From Flavobacterium hiemivividum (lineage in GTDB: Bacteria; Bacteroidota; Bacteroidia; Flavobacteriales; Flavobacteriaceae): a stretch of 64,000 nucleotides of DNA. The DNA lies in the NCBI RefSeq assembly GCF_004349145.1, contig NZ_SMFO01000002.1, positions 363,722-427,721 of the forward strand, given 5' to 3'. The position numbers and the translations under genes are program-made. This document shows, in pieces, positions 1 through 8,696 of this stretch (position 1 is its first letter; every line of letters begins with the position of its first letter). The notes below the pieces were generated by a model. It saw nothing but the letters and a program-made list of their open reading frames with translations. It ran no database searches and was not told the DNA's origin.

Positions 1-1
1 T

Positions 2-964
2 AAAGTAAGGACTATTGAACAGAAATACAAAATGCCTGCTCCATCTTCAAGAGCTAAATTTCAGCTCAAGTTGGGTAAGCTTTTTGGTTACGGATCCATA
101 ATCAGTAGCTTGTCAAGTATCGAAAAACAGTTTGCTGTCAATTCGATAAAGAATAAAATCGAAAAAGGAGAAAAGCCAACTGGTTTTGAACACAATCACC
201 TTAATATAATAGAAGCGGTGAACAATAATGCGGCTTTAAATGTCTCTGGAGGTTTTCTTTCTAAATTTGAAAGCCGACATAAATCAGTCGGGGGAAATGC
301 CTTACGCGCAGCTGTTTTAGGTTCTAATGACGGTCTGGTTTCTAACATGAGTTTGGTTATGGGTGTTGCTGGTGCTGCAGTCTCTAACAATACTATTTTA
401 TTGACGGGAATTGCAGGATTGATGGCTGGAGCTATTTCGATGGCACTAGGAGAATGGCTCTCGGTTCAAAGTTCTAGAGAATTGAATCAACGCCAAATCG
501 ACTTAGAGACAGAAGAATTAGAAGCATCTCCTGAAGAAGAAAAAAAAGAATTAGTTTTATTATATCAGGCCAAAGGAATGAATGTGATTGAAGCTCAAAA
601 ACTGGCAGATAAAGCTTTTGAAAACCATGAAACAGCCATTGATGCCATAATCACTGAAGAACTAGGTATAGATAAAGAGGAATTAGGAGGTTCTGCCTGG
701 GAGGCAGCAATCGCTTCCTTTATTTTATTTTCAATTGGAGCCATTATACCATTATACCCTTTTATGTTTTTAGATGGTAAAAACGCTATACTTTTGAGTG
801 TCGGTAGCAGTGTAATAGGGCTTTTTGGAATAGGAGCTGCTATTACATTGTTGACAGGTAAAGGAATTCTGTTTTCGGGATTCAGGCAAGTTTTCTTTGG
901 ATTAGCAGCAGCAGCAATAACGTATGGAATTGGATCCTTGATTGGAGTTTCTTTGGGGGGCTAA
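2..964 (+). CDS. VIT1/CCC1-family iron/manganese transporter, 5' end outside window
   Basis: The reading frame is open from base 2, so the gene very likely begins upstream; the first ATG inside the window is at 32 (310 residues from there). The part seen holds a charged helical stretch of about 85 residues followed by the VIT1/CCC1 membrane domain, recognisable from GNALRAAVLGSNDGLVSN near residue 88 and several glycine- and alanine-rich membrane segments, with a soluble Glu-rich loop between them (about residues 155-215). Family members move Fe2+ or Mn2+ out of the cytoplasm; bacterial versions often carry an N-terminal ferritin-like domain, and the missing 5' part could encode one. That last point is inference. 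The gene is followed by an unrelated small membrane protein 68 bases downstream. Confidence 0.85.
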   Translation, partial: KVRTIEQKYKMPAPSSRAKFQLKLGKLFGYGSIISSLSSIEKQFAVNSIKNKIEKGEKPTGFEHNHLNIIEAVNNNAALNVSGGFLSKFESRHKSVGGNALRAAVLGSNDGLVSNMSLVMGVAGAAVSNNTILLTGIAGLMAGAISMALGEWLSVQSSRELNQRQIDLETEELEASPEEEKKELVLLYQAKGMNVIEAQKLADKAFENHETAIDAIITEELGIDKEELGGSAWEAAIASFILFSIGAIIPLYPFMFLDGKNAILLSVGSSVIGLFGIGAAITLLTGKGILFSGFRQVFFGLAAAAITYGIGSLIGVSLGG

Positions 965-1032
965 ATATTGCAATAAATCAAGTTACATGAATTTATTCAA
1001 AAACAGATTATTAACTATTTAAATATAATACT

Positions 1033-1542
1033 ATGAACGACGCGCATTTACATTTAATGGTAAACCATTTTCCGATCATCGGAACGATTTTCGGCATTGG
1101 AATATTAATAGCCGGTTTAGTGCTAAAAAATAACGCTTTAAAAAACACAGCCTATATTTTGTTCATAGTTGCAGCGCTTTTTGCAGCGCTAAGCATGAAT
1201 ACTGGTGAAGGAGCGGAGGAACTTGTTGAAGATATGCCTAATATCGGAAAAAAAATAATTCACGAACATGAAGAATTAGCTGAAAAGTTAGCTTTATTAT
1301 TGTATGCTACAGGAATTTTTAGCTTACTGTCAATATATACAAGTAGCAAAAATCATAAATTGGCAATAATAGCATCTTATATTACATTATTTTTAGCGAT
1401 CGGAGCAGCTGTGTTAGGGTCGAGTGTAGGAACTTCAGGTGGCGAAATACGTCACACTGAAATTCGTGATAATGCAGGGATTTCAGCTGTTGAAAGCGAC
1501 AACGTAAATTCAGAGATTACGACGACTAGAAACGAAGAATAA
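1033..1542 (+). CDS. Four-helix membrane protein, DUF2231-like
   Basis: The 169-residue product starts with MNDAHLHLMVNHFPIIG, a His-rich N-terminus followed by four predicted membrane helices (about residues 12-28, 38-56, 85-102 and 108-128) and a short polar C-terminal tail. Between helices two and three lies a charged segment with HEHEE. The HxxxNHFP signature resembles DUF2231-type proteins, whose function is not established; the paired histidines might bind haem or metal, which is inference. It stands alone between the VIT1-type transporter and the histidine operon and shares no operon with either that I can see. Confidence 0.7.
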   Translation: MNDAHLHLMVNHFPIIGTIFGIGILIAGLVLKNNALKNTAYILFIVAALFAALSMNTGEGAEELVEDMPNIGKKIIHEHEELAEKLALLLYATGIFSLLSIYTSSKNHKLAIIASYITLFLAIGAAVLGSSVGTSGGEIRHTEIRDNAGISAVESDNVNSEITTTRNEE

Positions 1543-1606
1543 TGCTTTTTAACAAATTAGCGGTATTTAGTTAAACTAAAAAAGCTTTTTAATAAAAAAA
1601 AGTATT

Positions 1607-1614
1607 TATATTTG
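1607..1614 (+). promoter_or_regulatory. Putative -7 element of the his operon promoter
   Basis: TATATTTG matches the Bacteroidota -7 consensus TAnnTTTG. It lies 23 bases before the leader peptide start at 1638. A clear TTG-type -33 element is not visible; the expected region (about 1580-1590) is only A/T-rich. Confidence 0.5.
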
Positions 1615-1637
1615 CACAAGTAAAAAAAGACAAAATT

Positions 1638-1697
1638 ATGTTCGCTATACAATTACATCATCATCATTTTCATTATTGCTCTCAAGCGATGTGTTAA
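1638..1697 (+). CDS. Histidine operon leader peptide
   Basis: A 19-codon reading frame, MFAIQLHHHHFHYCSQAMC, contains five His codons within six positions (four consecutive CAT, then CAT after one Phe). It sits between a TAnnTTTG promoter element and an intrinsic terminator, 115 bases upstream of hisG. This is the layout of ribosome-mediated attenuation as known for enteric hisL: stalling at His codons when charged tRNA-His is scarce should prevent the downstream terminator from forming. The peptide itself is not expected to have a function. It is not related in sequence to enteric HisL beyond its His run. Confidence 0.88.
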   Translation: MFAIQLHHHHFHYCSQAMC

Positions 1698-1724
1698 CGA
1701 TATGGTTGTAAGTCATCCTATTCT

Positions 1725-1757
1725 AAAACCCGTTTGAGTACATCAAACGGGTTTTTT
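1725..1757 (+). terminator. his operon attenuator (intrinsic terminator)
   Basis: A perfect 13-bp stem (1725-1737 with 1743-1755, core ACCCGTTTGA / TCAAACGGGT) with a 5-base loop runs into a T-tract (1752-1757). It lies 28 bases after the leader peptide stop and about 55 bases before hisG, so it would end transcription before the structural genes unless an alternative fold forms. Only weak candidates for the competing antiterminator (for example GGTT at 1704-1707 against AACC at 1727-1730) can be seen by eye. Confidence 0.85.
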
Positions 1758-1812
1758 GTTTAATATCCTTTGTACTCAAACATAATATTATAATCAAATA
1801 AAAAAAATTACA

Positions 1813-2670
1813 ATGAGTACATTAAAAATTGCAATTCAAAAATCAGGACGTTTAAACGAAGAAAGTATTCAAATCCTAAAAGATTGCGGAATCTCGATCA
1901 ACAACGGAATCGATCAATTGAAAGCCGAAGCTTCTAATTTTCCTCTTGAAGTTCTATACTTAAGAAATTCAGACATTCCTCAATATTTAATTGATGGTGT
2001 GGTAGATATCGCCATTGTTGGGGATAATTTATTAGTCGAAAAAGGAAAAGGAATTCAAGTTGTTCAGAAACTAGGTTTTTCAAAATGCAAAGTTTCAGTT
2101 GCAGTTCCTAAAACATTCGAGTACAATTCGATTCAAGATTTAGACGGACTACGAATCGCCACTTCTTACCCAAATACAGTAATTGAATATTTTAACTCTT
2201 TTGGAGTAAATGTTGATATTCACCAAATTTCTGGTTCTGTAGAAATTGCTCCTAATATAGGTCTTGCAGATGCTATTGTAGATATAGTTTCAAGCGGAAG
2301 TACCTTATTTAAAAACAACTTAAAAGAAGTTGAAATTATCCTTAAAAGTGAAGCGGTTTTAGCTGTTTCGCCAAAAGTAACGCCAGGCGTTCAAAAGCTA
2401 ATTGATACTTTAAAATTCCGAATCGAGTCTGTTTTAAGAGCTAGAAAATCAAAATACATTTTGATGAACGTACCAAATGATAAAATAGAGGAAGTTGGAA
2501 AAATTCTCCCAGTATTGCGTAGTTTAACGGTATTGCCATTAGCACAAGAAGGATGGAGTAGTGTACACTCGGTAATCGATAAAGACACTTTTTGGGATGT
2601 AATTGATCAGTTAAAAGAGGCTGGTGCCGAAGGAATTTTGATTTGTCCTATTGAAAAAATGGTACTATAA
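1813..2670 (+). CDS. hisG: ATP phosphoribosyltransferase, long form
   Basis: HisG joins ATP and PRPP in the first step of histidine synthesis. At 285 residues it is the long form, with two periplasmic-binding-protein-like catalytic lobes and a C-terminal ACT-like regulatory domain (about residues 210-285), so it should act without HisZ and be feedback-inhibited by histidine. Visible landmarks are the N-terminal LKIAIQKSGRLNEES, VVDIAIVGDN, and the PRPP-binding stretch ADAIVDIVSSGSTLFKNN near residue 155. It is the first structural gene of the operon and lies just after the attenuator, which probably controls the whole operon. Confidence 0.97.
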   Translation: MSTLKIAIQKSGRLNEESIQILKDCGISINNGIDQLKAEASNFPLEVLYLRNSDIPQYLIDGVVDIAIVGDNLLVEKGKGIQVVQKLGFSKCKVSVAVPKTFEYNSIQDLDGLRIATSYPNTVIEYFNSFGVNVDIHQISGSVEIAPNIGLADAIVDIVSSGSTLFKNNLKEVEIILKSEAVLAVSPKVTPGVQKLIDTLKFRIESVLRARKSKYILMNVPNDKIEEVGKILPVLRSLTVLPLAQEGWSSVHSVIDKDTFWDVIDQLKEAGAEGILICPIEKMVL

Positions 2671-2722
2671 AAATATAAATTATGAGTATGAATTATGAGT
2701 TTAATAAAAACGTCTAATTGAT

Positions 2723-2764
2723 ACTTTTGCGAACTTTGCGAATATCCTTTGTGAACTTTGCGGT
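2723..2764 (+). repeat. Short direct repeats in the hisG-hisD gap
   Basis: Four tandem, slightly varied copies of a unit close to CTTTGCGAA (starting about 2723, 2733, 2746 and 2755) fill the end of the 108-base gap between hisG and hisD. The same words (CTTTGTGAA, CTCTGCGCC) recur in the hisA-hisF gap near 7810-7840, so this looks like a dispersed intergenic repeat and not a site specific to hisD. Confidence 0.55.
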
Positions 2765-2778
2765 TAAACCACAATAAA

Positions 2779-4071
2779 ATGAACAAAATATACAATCCAA
2801 GTCCGGAAAACTGGTTTGCGATACTCGAAAGACCAACTAAAACGGTTGACGATATCGAGCAAACCGTAAAAGAAATTTTTAAAGAGGTTCAGAAAAAAGG
2901 AGATGAAGCAATCTCAAAATATACTTCGTTATTTGATGGCGTGACGATCAGTAATCAAGAGGTGACTGAAACGGAAATAAAGGAGGCTGTCGCTGCAGTT
3001 TCGGATGAACTAAAAGTGGCAATACAATTGGCTAAAGGCAATATCGAAGAGTTTCACGCAGCACAAAAAACAAGTCGCGTTGAAGTCGAAACTATAGAAG
3101 GAGTTAATTGCTGGCAAGAAAAAAGACCAATTCAAAAGATAGGTTTATATATTCCAGGCGGAACGGCACCTTTGTTTTCTACCGTATTGATGCTTGCGGT
3201 ACCAGCAAATATCGCGGGATGCAAAGAGATTGTTTTATGTTCGCCGCCAGATAAAACTGGAAAAATAAATCCAGCTATACTATATGCCGCTAATTTATGT
3301 GGAGTCACTAAAATTTTAAAAGTGGGCGGAATTCAAGCGATCGCTGCTATGACTTTTGGAACCAAAACGATTCCGAAAGTATATAAAATTTTTGGACCAG
3401 GAAATCAATTTGTAACCGTAGCCAAGCAGTTAGCAACCCAATACGGTGTTGCAATTGATATGCCTGCAGGACCATCGGAATTATTGGTTGTTGCAGATGA
3501 TAGCGCTGTTCCAGCATTTGTAGCCTCAGATCTATTGTCGCAAGCAGAGCACGGAACGGACAGCCAAGTAATTTTGGTGTCAACCTCAAAGACATTAATT
3601 GACGCCGTTGAAGAAGAAATCCAAATTCAATTAGAGGCCTTACCAAGAAAAGAAATTGCCGAGAAAGCAATTGCTAATTCAAAGTTGATTTTTGTCGAAA
3701 ATGACCAAATCGCTTTAGATTTAATCAATGAATATGGCCCAGAACACTTTATAGTATGTACGTCATCGGATGATTTTTATATTGATGGAATCGAAAATGC
3801 AGGTTCTATTTTTATAGGGAATTATACACCGGAAAGCGCGGGAGATTATGCTTCTGGAACAAATCATACTTTACCAACAAATGGTTATGCTAAAAACTAT
3901 AGCGGCGTAAACTTGGATAGTTTTACAAAATCAATGACTTTTCAGAAGATTTCTGAAGTAGGAATTCAGAATATTGGAAAGGCAATTGAAGTGATGGCCG
4001 AAGCGGAAGGCTTGCAAGCACACAAAAATGCAGTTACATTACGATTAAAAGCGATTAAATATGGAAAATAG
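2779..4071 (+). CDS. hisD: Histidinol dehydrogenase
   Basis: HisD performs the last two steps of the pathway, oxidising L-histidinol to L-histidine with two NAD+ and a zinc ion. The 430-residue product has the family landmarks: zinc-site segments LLSQAEHGTDSQ and YASGTNHTLPT, and the catalytic Glu-His pair in EYGPEHFIV. I start it at MNKIYNPSPENW (2779) because the upstream in-frame ATG at 2758 lies inside the repeat-containing spacer and would add seven unconserved residues. Its 3' end overlaps hisC by 11 bases, suggesting coupled translation. Confidence 0.97.
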   Translation: MNKIYNPSPENWFAILERPTKTVDDIEQTVKEIFKEVQKKGDEAISKYTSLFDGVTISNQEVTETEIKEAVAAVSDELKVAIQLAKGNIEEFHAAQKTSRVEVETIEGVNCWQEKRPIQKIGLYIPGGTAPLFSTVLMLAVPANIAGCKEIVLCSPPDKTGKINPAILYAANLCGVTKILKVGGIQAIAAMTFGTKTIPKVYKIFGPGNQFVTVAKQLATQYGVAIDMPAGPSELLVVADDSAVPAFVASDLLSQAEHGTDSQVILVSTSKTLIDAVEEEIQIQLEALPRKEIAEKAIANSKLIFVENDQIALDLINEYGPEHFIVCTSSDDFYIDGIENAGSIFIGNYTPESAGDYASGTNHTLPTNGYAKNYSGVNLDSFTKSMTFQKISEVGIQNIGKAIEVMAEAEGLQAHKNAVTLRLKAIKYGK

Positions 4072-5110
4072 TTTCGACATAAATAATTTAGTTCGTGAAA
4101 ACGTTAAAACGATGAAGCCGTATTCATCTGCTCGTGATGAATTCAAAGATTTTGATGTTGCTCAAATGATATTTTTGGATGCCAATGAAAATCCATATCA
4201 AAATGGAGTGAACCGTTATCCTGATCCACAGCAAAGTAGTGTAAAAGTCGTTTTGGCCAAACAAAGAAACCTGAAAGTAGATCAAGTTTTATTAGGTAAT
4301 GGAAGCGACGAAGTATTGGATTTATTATTCAGAGCTTTTTGCGAACCCAAAACTGACAATGTAATCACTTTACCACCAACGTACGGAATGTATAGCGTAT
4401 TGGCGAATATTAATGCAGTTGAAAATAGAGAGATTTTATTATCTCAAGATTTCCAGCCCGAGATTGATGCTATTTTACAAGCTGTCGACGCAAATACAAA
4501 AATGATCTTTTTATGTTCGCCGAATAACCCAACAGGGAATTCTTTTTCTGATGAAAGTGTGGTTACTTTACTTCAAAACTTTAATGGATTGGTAATAATT
4601 GATGAAGCTTATATCGACTTTTCAAAGAAGCAAAGTTGGTTAAATGAATTAGATGAATACCCTAATTTGATCATTACGCAAACCTTATCAAAAGCGTATG
4701 GTTTAGCGGGCATTCGATTGGGAATTTGTTATGCTTCTGCAGCTATTATTTCGGTTTTAAACAAAATAAAGCCACCTTATAATGTGAATGAATTAACACA
4801 ACAAAGAGCATTAGAAAGATTAGCAGATAAAGAAAAAATACAATTAGAAATAGACTCAATTTTAATACAAAGAGATGATTTACTTAAAGTATTAAATGAA
4901 GTGAATTTTGTATCAAAAATTTATCCAACCGAAGCTAATTTTGTTTTAATAAAAGTAGATGATGCCAATAAAAGATATGCAGAATTGATTGCTAAAGGAA
5001 TTGTGATTCGTAACAGAACAACCCAACCTTTATGTGAGAACACCTTGCGTTTGACTATTGGTACAGCGGAAGAAAATAAGAAGTTAATGGAAGCTTTGCA
5101 AAGCTGTTAA
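4061..5110 (+). CDS. hisC: Histidinol-phosphate aminotransferase
   Basis: HisC is a fold-type I PLP enzyme that transfers an amino group from glutamate to imidazole-acetol phosphate. The 349-residue protein shows the N-terminal substrate segment [19 protein letters not shown], the cofactor-binding NNPTGN, the Asp-containing [10 protein letters not shown] and the Schiff-base lysine in [14 protein letters not shown] (about residue 213). The start codon lies inside the end of hisD, so the two genes are probably translationally coupled. The length is normal for the family. Confidence 0.97.
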   Translation: MENSFDINNLVRENVKTMKPYSSARDEFKDFDVAQMIFLDANENPYQNGVNRYPDPQQSSVKVVLAKQRNLKVDQVLLGNGSDEVLDLLFRAFCEPKTDNVITLPPTYGMYSVLANINAVENREILLSQDFQPEIDAILQAVDANTKMIFLCSPNNPTGNSFSDESVVTLLQNFNGLVIIDEAYIDFSKKQSWLNELDEYPNLIITQTLSKAYGLAGIRLGICYASAAIISVLNKIKPPYNVNELTQQRALERLADKEKIQLEIDSILIQRDDLLKVLNEVNFVSKIYPTEANFVLIKVDDANKRYAELIAKGIVIRNRTTQPLCENTLRLTIGTAEENKKLMEALQSC

Positions 5111-5117
5111 TGATAAC

Positions 5118-5150
5118 AACTCTTTCAGGGTTTTGAACCCTAAAAGAGTT
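5118..5150 (+). repeat. Hairpin in the hisC-hisB gap
   Basis: AACTCTTTCAGGGTT (5118-5132) and AACCCTAAAAGAGTT (5136-5150) form a 15-bp stem with one mismatch and a 3-base loop. It fills most of the 55-base gap between hisC and hisB. It has no long T-tract directly after it, so it may act as an mRNA-stability or processing hairpin and not as a terminator; that is inference. Confidence 0.6.
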
Positions 5151-5165
5151 TTGAAAAATATAAGA

Positions 5166-6302
5166 ATGAAAAAAGTACTTTTTATCGATCGTGATGGAAC
5201 GATCGTTTTAGAACCAGAAGGATATCAATTAGATAGTTTAGATAAACTGGAGTTTTATCCCAAAGCATTTCAATATTTAGCTAAAATCGCTAAAGAACTA
5301 GAATACGAATTGGTCATGGTGACTAATCAAGACGGATTAGGAACGGACAGTTTTCCAGAAGATACTTTCTGGCCTACTCAAAATTTCATTTTAAGAGCTT
5401 TCGAAAATGAAGGTGTTCTTTTTGATGATATTTTTGTAGATCGTTCTTTTCCCGAAGATAATGCGCCAACGCGCAAACCAAGAACTGGAATGTTAACAAA
5501 ATACATCGATAATCCCGCTTACGATTTGGCAAATTCCTTTGTATTAGGAGATCGTTTAACAGATGTCGAATTGGCTAAAAACCTTGGTACAAAAGCCATT
5601 TTCATGAATGTTAGTGAAGGTGCTGGAGTTACAGAAATAGCTTCCAAGCGCGAAGAATTGGATGATATTATCACCTTACAATCAATTGATTGGAAGGAAA
5701 TATATGAATTTTTGAAATTAGAAGCACGTTCAGCTACAATTTCGAGAAAAACGAATGAAACCGATATTTACATCAATCTGAACTTAGACGGAACAGGGAA
5801 AAGTAAAATTGAAACTGGAATTGCTTTCTTTGACCATATGCTAGACCAAATTGCCCGTCATGGCCAAATGGACTTAGAAATCCTTGTAAAAGGGGATCTG
5901 GAAGTTGACGAACACCATACTATTGAAGATACCGCAATTGCTTTAGGTGAAGTTTTTGCGAAAGCATTAGGAAACAAATTAGGCATTGAGCGTTATGGTT
6001 TTTGTTTGCCAATGGATGATTGCTTAGCGCAAGTGGCGATTGACTTTGGAGGTAGAAACTGGTTGGTTTGGGAAACCGAATTCAAACGAGAAATGGTAGG
6101 GAAAATGCCAACAGAGATGTTTTTACATTTCTTTAAATCTTTCTCTGATGGAGCAAAAGCAAACATCAATATCAAAGCCGAAGGAGAAAACGAACATCAT
6201 AAAATCGAAGCTATTTTTAAGGCTTTCGCCAAAGCGATAAAAGTAGCCGTAAAACGCGATACTGAGAAAATGATTTTGCCATCGACGAAAGGGATGTTGT
6301 AA
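5166..6302 (+). CDS. hisB: Bifunctional histidinol-phosphatase / imidazoleglycerol-phosphate dehydratase
   Basis: The 378-residue protein joins an N-terminal HAD-type phosphatase (about residues 1-165; DxDxT-like motif [14 protein letters not shown], later [12 protein letters not shown]) to a C-terminal dehydratase ([41 protein letters not shown]). It serves steps six and eight of the pathway. Start 5166 ([11 protein letters not shown]) is preferred over 5133 because the motif belongs at the extreme N-terminus. Unusually, the segment aligning to the Cys/His zinc loop of the enteric phosphatase reads [15 protein letters not shown] and has no cysteine or histidine, so that zinc site is absent. 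Confidence 0.96.
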   Translation: MKKVLFIDRDGTIVLEPEGYQLDSLDKLEFYPKAFQYLAKIAKELEYELVMVTNQDGLGTDSFPEDTFWPTQNFILRAFENEGVLFDDIFVDRSFPEDNAPTRKPRTGMLTKYIDNPAYDLANSFVLGDRLTDVELAKNLGTKAIFMNVSEGAGVTEIASKREELDDIITLQSIDWKEIYEFLKLEARSATISRKTNETDIYINLNLDGTGKSKIETGIAFFDHMLDQIARHGQMDLEILVKGDLEVDEHHTIEDTAIALGEVFAKALGNKLGIERYGFCLPMDDCLAQVAIDFGGRNWLVWETEFKREMVGKMPTEMFLHFFKSFSDGAKANINIKAEGENEHHKIEAIFKAFAKAIKVAVKRDTEKMILPSTKGML

Positions 6303-6308
6303 AAATTT

Positions 6309-6364
6309 GTTTAAAGTTTCAGGTTTAAAGTTAGCACGATAACTTTAAACCTGAAACTTTAAAC
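6309..6364 (+). repeat. Perfect 24-bp inverted repeat in the hisB-hisH gap
   Basis: The arms 6309-6332 and 6341-6364 are exact reverse complements (GTTTAAAGTTTCAGG at the outer end) around an 8-base loop. Each arm itself contains two related words, GTTTAAAGTTT and GGTTTAAAGTT. It occupies most of the 77-base gap between hisB and hisH, with no T-tract after it. It resembles a short mobile or REP-like intergenic element; effect on operon mRNA is unknown. Confidence 0.8.
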
Positions 6365-6379
6365 TTGAAACAAAAATAG

Positions 6380-6961
6380 ATGAAAATAGTAATCATAAAT
6401 TACGGAGCAGGAAATATTCAAAGCATTATGTTTGCCATTGAAAGATTAGGATTCAAAGCGGTTTTAAGTAACAATCCAGACGAAATAAAAGCTGCGGATA
6501 AAGTGATTTTTCCAGGTGTGGGCGAAGCCAGTTCAGCGATGAAAATGCTTCTAGAAAGTGGTTTGGACAGTCTAATTCCAACATTGACGCAACCTGTTTT
6601 AGGTATTTGTTTGGGTATGCAGTTGATGTGCAATGCTTCTGAGGAAGGTAATACAAAAGGTTTGGGGATATTTGATGTGGATGTGATTAAATTTACTCCA
6701 AAAGTAAAAGTGCCACAAATGGGTTGGAATCAAATTTATAACTTGAAATCGCCTTTATTCGATGGAATCGCTGAAAACGAATACATGTATTTAGTACATA
6801 GTTTTTATGCCCCAGATTGTGCGGAATCCATTGCAACCACAAATTATGAAGTTGAATACGCATCAGCTTTGCAAAAAGATAATTTTTACGGAACCCAGTT
6901 TCACCCTGAAAAAAGCGGCGATGTGGGAGAAAAAATCCTAGGAAATTTTCTAAAATTATAA
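6380..6961 (+). CDS. hisH: Imidazole glycerol phosphate synthase, glutaminase subunit
   Basis: HisH hydrolyses glutamine and channels ammonia to HisF, with which it forms the IGP synthase complex. The 193-residue product is a class I glutamine amidotransferase: oxyanion region VIFPGVGEASSAM, nucleophile Cys in LGICLGMQLM (about residue 77) and the His-Glu pair in GTQFHPEKSGD near the C-terminus. The catalytic triad is complete and the length is normal. It precedes hisA, with hisF two genes downstream, as is common in operons of this type. Confidence 0.97.
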   Translation: MKIVIINYGAGNIQSIMFAIERLGFKAVLSNNPDEIKAADKVIFPGVGEASSAMKMLLESGLDSLIPTLTQPVLGICLGMQLMCNASEEGNTKGLGIFDVDVIKFTPKVKVPQMGWNQIYNLKSPLFDGIAENEYMYLVHSFYAPDCAESIATTNYEVEYASALQKDNFYGTQFHPEKSGDVGEKILGNFLKL

Positions 6962-7028
6962 ATAATTTAATGGCAAAAATCAATTTCAATCTTAACTAAA
7001 AAAACGTTAATCTACAATCAAAAAACGA

Positions 7029-7754
7029 ATGAGAATAATACCAGCAATAGACATCATCGACGGAAAATGTGTTCGCTTGTCAAAAGGAGATTACAATACC
7101 AAGATAATTTATAATGAAAATCCAGTAGAAGTAGCCAAAGAATTTGAAGCTCACGGCATTGAATACTTGCATTTGGTAGATCTTGACGGTGCAAAATCAA
7201 GTCAGATTGTCAACTATAAAATATTGGAGCAAATCGCTTCTAAAACGAAACTAAAAATTGATTTTGGTGGTGGTTTAAAATCGGATGCCGACTTAAAAAT
7301 TGCTTTCGAAAGTGGCGCTAGCCAAATTACCGGTGGAAGTATTGCGGTTAAAAACAGAGTTTTATTCGAAAAATGGATTCAAGAATACGGCGCTGATAAA
7401 ATTATTCTTGGAGCAGACGCTAATAATGAAAAAGTAGCGGTATCAGGTTGGTTAGAAGAATCTGATGAAGACTTAATTCCCTTTATAGAAGGATATCAAG
7501 CTAAAGGGATTCAACATGTTATTTGTACAGATATAGCCAAAGATGGAATGCTCGAAGGGCCGAGTTTCGATTTATATGCTAAAATTCTGGCGGAAGCCAA
7601 AGGAATAAAATTAATCGCTTCGGGGGGAATTTCTACCTTTGATGAATTACCAAGATTAGCCGAATTAGGTTGCGAAGGAACCATTATAGGAAAAGCCATT
7701 TACGAAGGGCGAATTTCGTTGAAACAATTGGAAAATTATATTTTAAATAAATAG
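7029..7754 (+). CDS. hisA: ProFAR isomerase (HisA)
   Basis: HisA is a TIM-barrel Amadori isomerase converting ProFAR to PRFAR. The 241-residue product has both half-barrel aspartates in their expected contexts, [15 protein letters not shown] at the N-terminus and [17 protein letters not shown] in the middle, plus the phosphate-binding glycine loops [10 protein letters not shown] and [12 protein letters not shown]. It shares ancestry with HisF encoded next. The preceding 67-base gap to hisH shows no structure. Confidence 0.97.
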   Translation: MRIIPAIDIIDGKCVRLSKGDYNTKIIYNENPVEVAKEFEAHGIEYLHLVDLDGAKSSQIVNYKILEQIASKTKLKIDFGGGLKSDADLKIAFESGASQITGGSIAVKNRVLFEKWIQEYGADKIILGADANNEKVAVSGWLEESDEDLIPFIEGYQAKGIQHVICTDIAKDGMLEGPSFDLYAKILAEAKGIKLIASGGISTFDELPRLAELGCEGTIIGKAIYEGRISLKQLENYILNK

Positions 7755-7852
7755 ATTTTTTCGCAAAGTCACCCAAAGGAAACACAAAGATTGTCTAAGA
7801 TTTTTGTGTGTCTCTGCGCCACCTTTGTGAATCTCTGTGTAATACAACAATT
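7755..7852 (+). repeat. Repeat-like spacer between hisA and hisF
   Basis: This 98-base spacer is built of short words such as CGCAAAG, CACAAAGAT, ATTTTTGTGTG, CTCTGCGCC and CTTTGTGAATCTCTGTG. The left half (AAACACAAAGAT) can pair with the right half (ATTTTTGTGTGT) as an imperfect inverted repeat around 7776-7812. The vocabulary matches the spacer before hisD, suggesting the same dispersed repeat type. Confidence 0.5.
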
Positions 7853-8608
7853 ATGCTTACAAAAAGAATCATACCCTGTCTCGATATAAAGAACGGTAGA
7901 ACGGTAAAAGGCATTAATTTCGTAGATTTACGTGATGCTGGCGACCCCGTGGAATTAGCTAAAATTTATTCAGATGAAGGAGCCGATGAATTGGTGTTTT
8001 TGGATATTTCTGCAACAGAAGAAAGAAGAAAAACTTTGGTTGATTTAGTACGAAAAGTGGCTTCTACCATTAATATTCCGTTTACGGTAGGTGGCGGAAT
8101 TTCATCTGTAGAAGATGTGGAGATTTTACTTCAAAATGGAGCAGATAAAGTTTCAATCAATTCGTCGGCAGTAAAAAACCCGAAATTGATAAATGACTTG
8201 GCTCAAAAATTTGGAAGTCAATGTGTAGTTGTTGCAATCGATGCCAAACAGATTGACGGTCAATGGATAGTGCATTTAGTTGGTGGAAAAGTACCAACGG
8301 AATTAACCTTGTTTGATTGGGCAAAAGAAGTGGAAGAAAGAGGAGCAGGGGAAATCCTGTTTACGTCCATGGATAATGACGGAACGAAAAACGGTTTTGC
8401 TAATGAAGCCTTAGCCAAGCTTTCGAGTTTAGTCAATATTCCGATAATTGCTTCTGGAGGTGCAGGAAACATTCAGCATTTTGTAGATAGTTTTACCGTT
8501 GGAAAAGCTGATGCCGCTTTGGCAGCAAGCGTATTTCATTTTAAAGAAATCGAAATAAAAGAATTGAAAATAGAACTAAAAAATAATAATATCGAAGTCA
8601 GAATATAG
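7853..8608 (+). CDS. hisF: Imidazole glycerol phosphate synthase, cyclase subunit
   Basis: HisF closes the imidazole ring of PRFAR using ammonia from HisH, giving IGP and AICAR. The 251-residue TIM-barrel protein carries the two catalytic aspartates in [16 protein letters not shown] and [13 protein letters not shown] and the phosphate loops TVGGGISS and IASGGAG. I start it at [13 protein letters not shown] (7853), which is the conserved HisF N-terminus; the in-frame ATG at 7808 lies in the repeat-like spacer and would add 15 unconserved residues. Confidence 0.97.
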   Translation: MLTKRIIPCLDIKNGRTVKGINFVDLRDAGDPVELAKIYSDEGADELVFLDISATEERRKTLVDLVRKVASTINIPFTVGGGISSVEDVEILLQNGADKVSINSSAVKNPKLINDLAQKFGSQCVVVAIDAKQIDGQWIVHLVGGKVPTELTLFDWAKEVEERGAGEILFTSMDNDGTKNGFANEALAKLSSLVNIPIIASGGAGNIQHFVDSFTVGKADAALAASVFHFKEIEIKELKIELKNNNIEVRI

Positions 8609-8696
8609 ATCAGAGAGCATAGAAAATAGACTGAGAATTGAGGGTTGATTTATTCTCTATATTCTATTCTCTTTATTCTTCCTAAAAAAAATAAAA

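Noticed and set aside
1656..1673. CAT repeat as a microsatellite
   Set aside because: It is the His-codon run of a leader peptide placed between promoter and attenuator, which explains it better.
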